Part shown: positions 6,648-11,626 of the stretch, one piece after another
Position numbering within the stretch: the stretch's first letter is position 1
How the letters are laid out: every line of letters starts with the position of its first letter
Source: Hondaea fermentalgiana
Lineage: Eukaryota; Sar; Bigyra; Thraustochytrida; Thraustochytriidae
Reading direction: 5' to 3'
DNA length: 11,626 nucleotides
Assembly (NCBI GenBank): GCA_014084085.1
Contig: NPFB01000022.1
Location: forward strand, 58,041 to 69,666
Program-made: the position numbers and the translations under genes
Notes under the pieces: generated by a model
Seen by the model: the letters and a program-made list of their open reading frames with translations, nothing else
The model's database searches: none
Told to the model about the DNA's origin: nothing

Positions 6648-6680
6648 AACGCAAACCCCTAAACGCAGCCCACGATCACC

Positions 6681-7706
6681 ATGGAAGACAGCGCCACGCT
6701 CAAGGTGCTCACACTCAACGCGCGCTTTCTGCTCGACAGACACCACGCGCGCGAAGAGCTCATCAAGGACGCCTTGCGAGGCCACGACGTGGTCTGCTTG
6801 CAAGAGGTGGCAACCGGCGGAGTATGGAGCGGACAGGAGAAGCGCCTTGCCGAGGCGGTCAGCAAGGACGGCAACAGACACGACGTCCTCGTCACGTCAG
6901 ACGTCTGCGTGCCCTCGTACATCGCACAGACGCCCCTCGTCGGCCGCGTCTTCACGTTTGCCTTCGAGAGCCGACTCGGGCTTTTCTTGCGCGATCTCTG
7001 GCATCTTTTCAACGATGCCTTTCTCGAAGGGTTTTTGTCCATTTTTGACGGTGCCACGCTCTTCCACATGCCCATCTTTGGTCACCTGGTCTATGTGCTT
7101 CTCGGCACCGTTTGGCTTTTCGGCAATGCAACAATCACTCGCAAAACCCTGCAGCCACAGCCACACAGCCCGCTACTCGTAGGCGGCACCTATCGCGTCG
7201 CGCAAAAAACACTTCTTCGCGTCCCGCTTACACCCGACGGACTGCACTACCGCAACGTCTGGGTTGTCAATACGCACTTGACTGATACGCCGCAAGGCTC
7301 GGACCTCAAGCAGCTGCAACGATGCCAAGAACAGCGCACGCGCGAGTTCCTCAAGATTCTCATTTGGCTTGAAAGCGACGAAAACATGCAGCCCGAGGAC
7401 GCCGTCATCATGATGGGCGACATGAACGCGCAGCCGCACGAGCGGTTGCACAGCTTCGTGGCAGAGTATGGCTTTCGTAGCGCTTACAAGGTCGCGCACG
7501 GCGCCGAGCCCGAAAAGACCTTTCATCAAAACCACGAGTGCCCTACCAAGGACGTGACGCCCGAGGAGTGCATCGACTACGTTTTCTACCGCGGTCCCTT
7601 GCAGGTCACCGACGCGGAGATCCGTGCCAACAAGCCTCACCCAGACGATGCGCGCATCTATCCCAGCGACCACTTTGCCGTCTCTGCAACCTTTGCCGTT
7701 CTCTAG
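6681..7706 (+). CDS. Endonuclease/exonuclease/phosphatase (EEP) superfamily hydrolase with hydrophobic insert
   Basis: The gene encodes 341 residues without introns, and its ATG has a good context (ACCATGG). The metal-dependent phosphoesterase fold of DNase I, AP endonuclease and neutral sphingomyelinase is recognisable from ordered motifs: TLNAR (Asn13), LQEV (Glu42), NTHL (His199), GDMNAQP (Asp247, Asn249), CIDYVF (Asp299) and SDHFAV (Asp330-His331). All key residues are present, so it should be active on a phosphodiester. Between the Glu motif and the GNATITR strand (148-154) lies an insertion of about 60 residues (86-147). It is rich in Phe, Leu and Trp and includes the hydrophobic run HLVYVLLGTVWLFG (135-148). 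This could be a membrane-contact element, which would favour a lipid substrate such as a sphingomyelin or inositol phospholipid. That assignment is inference. No signal peptide is seen. Confidence 0.87.
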   Translation: MEDSATLKVLTLNARFLLDRHHAREELIKDALRGHDVVCLQEVATGGVWSGQEKRLAEAVSKDGNRHDVLVTSDVCVPSYIAQTPLVGRVFTFAFESRLGLFLRDLWHLFNDAFLEGFLSIFDGATLFHMPIFGHLVYVLLGTVWLFGNATITRKTLQPQPHSPLLVGGTYRVAQKTLLRVPLTPDGLHYRNVWVVNTHLTDTPQGSDLKQLQRCQEQRTREFLKILIWLESDENMQPEDAVIMMGDMNAQPHERLHSFVAEYGFRSAYKVAHGAEPEKTFHQNHECPTKDVTPEECIDYVFYRGPLQVTDAEIRANKPHPDDARIYPSDHFAVSATFAVL

Positions 7707-8064
7707 AGAACGACCTTGATTACCTATCGACTCGCCTCGCCTCGCCTCGCCTCTGACTGCCCCTCTCTCTCCGTTGCTGCTCATCAACTCCTGGGTCAAC
7801 CGACACCCTCCTTTTTTCTCTTTTCTCTTTCTTTGGGCATGGCACACACTCTTTCTGACGCGAGGAGTGGTCGTCTTTCGTTCCCAGGCAGGCAGCCAGG
7901 CAGGCAGCAGTCGAAGGAAGGATCACGATACAAGCGGGGAGGGAGGCTGCTGCTGCTGCGCGCGCGCTGCTGCGCTGCGCTGGCATCCCCCGAGCGCTGT
8001 TTTGCAGTCTTGCTCGTCTGTTTCTCGCCCGTGTGATCCCATACACTCACTTCTGGCCAGCGAA
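7707..8064. other. Spacer between the EEP and WW-protein genes
   Basis: These 358 bases hold simple repeats only: (CTCGC)4 at 7731-7750, a CT/T-rich pyrimidine tract around 7810-7835, CAGG-type repeats at 7885-7909 and CTG/CGC-rich sequence at 7948-7984. The frame of the downstream gene is open through most of it but contains no ATG, and its translation (Cys-, Ser- and Arg-rich) looks noncoding. It probably comprises the EEP 3' end, and the promoter and leader of the next gene. Confidence 0.6.
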
Positions 8065-9711
8065 ATGAGCATGGCCGAGGCAAGCATGGCCGCGAGCTCG
8101 GACGAGTGCGGAATTCCAAGCTACTCGCTCGAAGCACTTCGACGTCGGTCGCTGGAAAAGTCTGCTGACAGATTTGCAGACCCGCGTAAGATTCCGCTCG
8201 AAATCCCGACAGAGGAGCAACGCGAATCTTCACGTGCCATGCAAGAAGCCGTCGTTGCGCATGCCCAGCTTCTCGGCATGGATCCTGCTCACGATCAAGA
8301 CTTTTTCTGGATTGCCGAAGAGGCGCTTGTCGCCGAGCTCGAGTGGCCATGGGTCGAAATTGTCGACCAAGCATCCAAAAAAACCTATTTCCTCAATGAA
8401 GAGACACACGAGTCGACCTGGAACAGCCCGCTCGACGCCCATTATCGCGCAATGTTCGAGAGGCTGCGTCGCGAACGCAATGAGCAGCGTGCCGAGCAGC
8501 AGCGTCTGCGAGAAGAGCAAGAACAGTACGAACAACATTATCATCATCAGCAACAAAATCATCATGACCAAGATTCTGGCAACGAGTCAGCGTCTCGGTC
8601 TTCGATCCGACTCAAGCGCGAACTTGAGCGCGAGCGCAAGCATCATAAAGCTAAAAAGGCTGAATGGGCCCAACGCGAACTCCGCATCACCCGGCAGGCC
8701 AAACGCAAGGAATCTCAACTGCGCAAGGAGCGCGACGAGTGGCGCGCAAAGCTCGTTGCGCTCGAGCAGGCCCAAGTCAGACAACTCCAAGAGCTCGAGG
8801 AAGAGCAGCAGGCCCAAGCCGCTGCCAAATCTGCTCTCGATCACTCGGTCGAGCTTGAGGAGCTCCGGGCGACGAACGCGCAGCTTCGCATCGACCTCGA
8901 ACTGGCGGCTGAGCGCCTTGCTGAAGCCGAGGCAAGCAAGGACGGCCTTTTGGAAAATCTCGACAAGCTTGCAACAATCGCGGAGCGCCATGAGCACAGC
9001 GTAGAGCAGGAGCGCGCGCACGCTGCAAGTCTAGACGTGACTTTGCGGAAGACCCGTCTCGAGCTCGAACTTGCTCGGGAAAACCTCAGCGATCTACGCG
9101 CAGAAAACGCAGAGCTCCTTGAGCAGCAACTGCGTGGGGACTGCACGCGCACGTCACATCACCCACGAGCTGATGCGCCACAATTTGATGCTCTTGAAGC
9201 GGAACGTGCACGGTGTGTGGGGCTCGAGTCTGCCCTTAGCGCAGCACGAGGGACATGCGAGGACTTGCAAAACCGTCTGGTTGATGCAGAGCGTGCACAG
9301 TCCTGCGCCGAGAGGCATGCCAAGATTGCCGAGCGACAGCGAGAGCACGTCGAAACCTTGCTTCTCGATCAGCGTGCAGGCTGTCAGTGCAATGCGACTG
9401 GAAAGCGATTGCAAACGAAGGCGCGTCGCGGACCGGCTTTGCGCCAAGTGCATCGGCGCGCACGACGAGCAAAAGAGGTCTCCCTTGGCAACAAGGAAGA
9501 GGACAAGGACGAGAACGAGGACGAAGACGAAGACAATGGCGCACTTTCGGACTCGGCGCTGAGCGCTGGTCGCGAAAAGCTCGCTTCACGGCGAAACGCC
9601 AAGGAGCTCAAGCGGCTTGAAAGTCTTGTCTTGCATCTGCAGCAGAGCGAGGCGCACATCAAGGAGGTTGCTGCGCAATGCATGATTGCTGCAAGTCGAG
9701 AGGCACTTTGA
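8065..9711 (+). CDS. CEP164-type WW-domain coiled-coil protein (cilium/basal-body related)
   Basis: From the first in-frame ATG the gene encodes 548 residues. A second ATG in better context is two codons on. Residues 64-130 carry a WW domain preceded by the helical lead-in typical of CEP164: LLGMDPAHDQDFFWIAEEAL (69-88), then PWVEI (Trp96), YFLNEETHESTWNSP (108-122, second Trp119) and the DAHYRAMFERLRRER tail. In CEP164 this module sits at distal appendages of centrioles and recruits TTBK2 to start ciliogenesis. The rest is mainly charged helix with coiled-coil character (about 127-150, 176-460 and 505-545). A His/Gln tract (153-172) and an acidic stretch (about 478-490) interrupt it. Vertebrate CEP164 is far longer (about 1,460 residues), and other protist flagellar proteins share this WW type, so strict orthology is unproven. 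Confidence 0.75.
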   Translation: MSMAEASMAASSDECGIPSYSLEALRRRSLEKSADRFADPRKIPLEIPTEEQRESSRAMQEAVVAHAQLLGMDPAHDQDFFWIAEEALVAELEWPWVEIVDQASKKTYFLNEETHESTWNSPLDAHYRAMFERLRRERNEQRAEQQRLREEQEQYEQHYHHQQQNHHDQDSGNESASRSSIRLKRELERERKHHKAKKAEWAQRELRITRQAKRKESQLRKERDEWRAKLVALEQAQVRQLQELEEEQQAQAAAKSALDHSVELEELRATNAQLRIDLELAAERLAEAEASKDGLLENLDKLATIAERHEHSVEQERAHAASLDVTLRKTRLELELARENLSDLRAENAELLEQQLRGDCTRTSHHPRADAPQFDALEAERARCVGLESALSAARGTCEDLQNRLVDAERAQSCAERHAKIAERQREHVETLLLDQRAGCQCNATGKRLQTKARRGPALRQVHRRARRAKEVSLGNKEEDKDENEDEDEDNGALSDSALSAGREKLASRRNAKELKRLESLVLHLQQSEAHIKEVAAQCMIAASREAL

Positions 9712-9861
9712 AGCGGGCAAAATGCGCAATGCTTGACGTAAAAACTGTACAAGCTCGACAAGCTCGAACGAGGAAGAGTGGGTGGACGATGACTATATAA
9801 AAGAACGAGCGCCTGCGGGCGAAAGATGTATTTTGTTTTTGTCTGTGAGCTTGTGTCGTTA
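9712..9861. other. Convergent 3' spacer
   Basis: The 150 bases between the tail-to-tail WW-protein and SEC13 genes must hold both 3' ends. A CAAGCTCGA word is repeated near 9749-9769. A TATATAAAA word at 9794-9802 looks like a TATA box, but both neighbouring genes end here. No canonical AATAAA was seen on either strand. Confidence 0.5.
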
Positions 9862-11391
9862 CTACTGGTGGTAGCCGCCGTACATGTTACCACCAGGGGG
9901 AGGAGGGCCTTGCTGGTACGAGCCGTAGGGCTGCTGGCCGCCCATGCCGCCAGCAGGTGGAGGAGGAGTTTGTCCGTAGCCACCCTGGCCGCCCATGGGC
10001 GGGGGCGCTTGACCATAACCTCCCTGACCACCCATGGGCGGCGGAGGCTGGCCGTAGCCAGGCTGACCTCCCATGGGAGGCTGCGCGGGCTGCGAGGGTA
10101 GTGGGGGCTGGCTCTGCTGTTGCTGCGGCATTTGCTGCGAAGGGGGAGGTTGCTGCTGGTACATGCCCTGGTTGCCCTGCTGAGCGTACTGGTTGCTATA
10201 GTCGGGCATCTGGCCCTGCTGCGATGAAGGAGCCATCATTTGGCCGGGTTGCGACGGCTGATAGCTCTGTCCCTGCGGCGCAAAGCCACCAGACTGAGAC
10301 ATTGGCTGCTGCTGTTGCTGTTGAGGCTGCTGTTGGGACTGCTGTTGAGGCTGCTGCTGCTGCTGCTGCTGCGGCTGCTGAGGTTGCTGCTGGGAGAGCT
10401 CCGGCTGCTGAGGCTGCTGCTGCTGCTGCTGCTGCTGAGAAAGATCTTCGGGACGCTGCTCGTAGGCATCCAACGAGGCCTGCGGTGCAGCAGCAGCCTC
10501 ATTGAGGTTGCTGATCTGCACCCATTCGCCATCGGCAGCCTCCTTCCAAAGGGTGACCTCGGAATCTCCTGATGAGATGGCCAGCACACTACCGGTCATA
10601 GACCACGAAACCCGCCAGGCAGGCGTGTCCGAGGGCTCGCGGACAACGCAAGGCTTCCACGGCGCGCCGCTTTCACTCTGGGTCCAGACGACAACCTTGC
10701 CGTCCTCGGAGCAGCTAGCAATTGTGTTGCAAGGGAGGCCAATGCTAGGAGCCCAGGCAACATCACGAACCCAGTCAGTGTGCATGTCCTCCTGGAGGAC
10801 CTCCTCCTCGTGGCCCTCCATCTTCTCGTCAAAGACCCAGATGCGCACAAGATTATCACAACCGCCAGTGACGAGTCTGCGCTCCTTGGAAGAGCTCGCG
10901 CCGTAGGGCGCCCAGGAGACGGCGTTGAGGCCAAGTTGGTTTGGCACATCGTGTTTTTTAGCGACCCAGCGGTCGTTCTCCGAGTGACGCAGAATGATGA
11001 GCTTGCCGTCCGAGCTCACGCACGCCAGGCAAAGGTCATACTCGTGCGGCGCCCATGCCAGCGAGTTCATCGAAGCCGTGCTCTCCGGGTACGTGTAAAT
11101 GTGCTGCCACTGACCAGCAGGTTGTTCGCGGTGGACAATCGTCTTGCCATCGAAAGAGCACGAGGCGAGGACCACGCCAAACTTGGGGTGCGCCCATTCC
11201 ACCTCCCATACGGGGCCATCGTGGCCCTTGAGGTCCGCCAGGTAGTGGTACTGCTGGTCGCCTTGGATATCATACACCTTGATTGTGCTGTCCGAAGAGC
11301 ACGTCGCCAATCGCTTGGCGTAGTAGTCGAGCTGCGCATCATGGATCATCTCCACATGCTGGGTATCAATGTCGAGGAGTGGGGTCGCCAT
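9862..11391 (-). CDS. SEC13: SEC13 WD40 protein with long Gln/Pro/Gly-rich C-terminal extension
   Basis: The gene encodes 509 residues without introns. Residues 1-298 are a six-bladed WD40 propeller closely resembling SEC13. They include the N-terminal insertion blade ([19 protein letters not shown], 16-34), [14 protein letters not shown] (56-69), NAVSWAP (156-162), [10 protein letters not shown] (176-185), [17 protein letters not shown] (204-220) and the last blade [12 protein letters not shown] (274-285). SEC13 pairs with SEC31 in the outer COPII coat at ER exit sites and with NUP145C/NUP96 in the nuclear pore. Ordinary SEC13 stops near residue 300-320. Here the same frame continues for about 211 residues of Gln-rich, then Pro/Gly/Tyr-rich sequence. 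The start is the first in-frame ATG, just before the conserved domain. The upstream frame, open to a GTG at 11541, is Arg-rich and lacks an ATG. His87 sits where family members usually have Trp in the second blade. Confidence 0.93.
   Translation of the reverse strand: MATPLLDIDTQHVEMIHDAQLDYYAKRLATCSSDSTIKVYDIQGDQQYHYLADLKGHDGPVWEVEWAHPKFGVVLASCSFDGKTIVHREQPAGQWQHIYTYPESTASMNSLAWAPHEYDLCLACVSSDGKLIILRHSENDRWVAKKHDVPNQLGLNAVSWAPYGASSSKERRLVTGGCDNLVRIWVFDEKMEGHEEEVLQEDMHTDWVRDVAWAPSIGLPCNTIASCSEDGKVVVWTQSESGAPWKPCVVREPSDTPAWRVSWSMTGSVLAISSGDSEVTLWKEAADGEWVQISNLNEAAAAPQASLDAYEQRPEDLSQQQQQQQQPQQPELSQQQPQQPQQQQQQQPQQQSQQQPQQQQQQPMSQSGGFAPQGQSYQPSQPGQMMAPSSQQGQMPDYSNQYAQQGNQGMYQQQPPPSQQMPQQQQSQPPLPSQPAQPPMGGQPGYGQPPPPMGGQGGYGQAPPPMGGQGGYGQTPPPPAGGMGGQQPYGSYQQGPPPPGGNMYGGYHQ
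9865..10497 (-). repeat. Low-complexity coding region of the SEC13 tail
   Basis: The region covers SEC13 residues 299-509. Residues 318-361 (DNA 10309-10440) are mainly glutamine with interspersed Pro and Ser. CAG predominates, with some CAA. Residues 362-438 are rich in Gln, Ser, Pro and Met. A 13-residue unit of pattern PMGGQxGYGQxPP follows three times in tandem (residues 439-477, DNA 9961-10077, 39-bp period), and the end is Gly/Pro/Tyr-rich. The composition is that of a prion-like, disordered domain. Confidence 0.85.
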
Positions 11392-11626
11392 CGTTGCGTC
11401 TTTCTGCACGTCGCTGGCCGAGGTACGCGGTCTGCTCTTGCGTCGCGCCGCAAGGCTGCTCCTTCTCTCGTATCTGGGCGCGCGCGCGCGCGCGCGTCGC
11501 CGAGCTTTACAGCGGCTGCGTCCACGTGGCGCAACGTCCACCGCGGTCTCTCGCCGCTAGGAGCGGGCGGGAGAAGCGCCGCGGTCGCGGGCAACGCGCG
11601 TCTCGGCGCGTGCGCGGACGGCGGGC
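11392..11626 (-). promoter_or_regulatory. SEC13 upstream region with CG-alternating tract
   Basis: The 235 bases upstream of the SEC13 ATG should contain its leader and promoter. A pure GC-alternating tract runs from 11478 to 11496, about 87 bases before the start codon, and a CACGTG box lies at 11523-11528. No TATA box is visible. The window ends before any further gene can be recognised. Confidence 0.45.

Larger units (their letters stand above)
4870..6680. other. Divergent 1.8-kb spacer, repeat-rich, no convincing gene
   Basis: The segment separates the AGMO-like gene (-) from the EEP-fold gene (+) and should contain both promoters. All six frames give only low-complexity Arg/Ala/Ser/Pro translations with no known domain. 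It is unusually dense in short tandem repeats: CACGTGCCG, GTT/GAT triplets, a 10-mer, AGTGA, ACGCA, ATCAG, TGGCT and AAGC blocks. An ATAAATA TATA-like word sits on the - strand at 4988-4994, about 210 bases before the AGMO-like ATG. A noncoding RNA could be hidden here, but the sequence gives no direct sign of one. Confidence 0.6.

Noticed and set aside
6139..7182. 347-codon + strand frame running into the EEP gene
   Set aside because: It is in another frame from the EEP enzyme, has a Ser/Arg/Thr-rich translation with no motif, and overlaps the first half of a clear catalytic domain.
7774..8064. 97-residue N-terminal extension of the WW protein
   Set aside because: The frame opens at TTG and has no ATG before 8065. 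The sequence is repeat-derived and Cys/Ser/Arg-rich, unlike a coding segment.
9794..9802. TATATAAAA word resembling a TATA box
   Set aside because: It lies between two convergent 3' ends with no gene starting nearby, so a promoter role is unlikely.
10309..10440. Frameshifted or spurious read-through explanation for the SEC13 Gln tract
   Set aside because: The frame is continuous from the propeller through the tract into well-organised PMGGQxGYGQ repeats. A shifted frame would give Ser or Leu/Ala runs without that later order, so the tail is taken as coding.
11392..11541. 50-residue Arg-rich extension before SEC13, possible targeting sequence
   Set aside because: It starts at GTG without any ATG and is produced mainly by the CG-alternating tract. 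SEC13 proteins start close to the ATG chosen.

Overview
The window is nuclear DNA from a compact, GC-rich eukaryotic genome with few introns. It carries six protein genes in 11.6 kb. The proteins are eukaryotic: a mitochondrial carrier, an alkylglycerol monooxygenase, the COPII/nuclear-pore protein SEC13 and a CEP164-type WW protein. Five of the six reading frames need no intron. The sixth is interrupted by two short GT-AG introns. The CEP164-type protein suggests that the organism builds cilia or flagella, and the mixture resembles a free-living flagellated protist. A labyrinthulomycete (thraustochytrid) or a related stramenopile is my best guess, but sequence reading alone cannot settle the taxon.

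Layout, left to right. Positions 1-405 are GC-rich and then purine-rich upstream sequence. A three-exon SLC25 mitochondrial carrier (+, 406-1414) follows. A 585-bp spacer with several microsatellites leads to a DUF389 membrane protein (+, 2000-3166). This converges on an alkylglycerol monooxygenase-like gene (-, 3346-4779). A 1.9-kb divergent spacer (4780-6680) has no convincing gene but holds many short tandem repeats, including three CACGTG boxes at 9-bp spacing and a 10-bp repeat in four copies. It separates the monooxygenase from an endonuclease/exonuclease/phosphatase-superfamily enzyme (+, 6681-7706). Next is a WW-domain coiled-coil protein of CEP164 type (+, 8065-9711), which converges on SEC13 (-, 9862-11391). 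The SEC13 carries an unusual Gln/Pro/Gly-rich C-terminal extension of about 210 residues. The last 235 bases are the SEC13 upstream region, with a CG-alternating tract.

The genes do not form an evident pathway. They look like independent housekeeping or structural genes packed closely, with 150-180 bp between convergent 3' ends. I found no tRNA, rRNA, transposon, viral gene or CRISPR array. The most unusual items are the SEC13 tail, the hydrophobic insertion in the phosphodiesterase-fold enzyme, and the repeat-rich divergent spacer. Three gene starts were placed at the first in-frame ATG, because the open frame continues upstream only through low-complexity sequence without an ATG.
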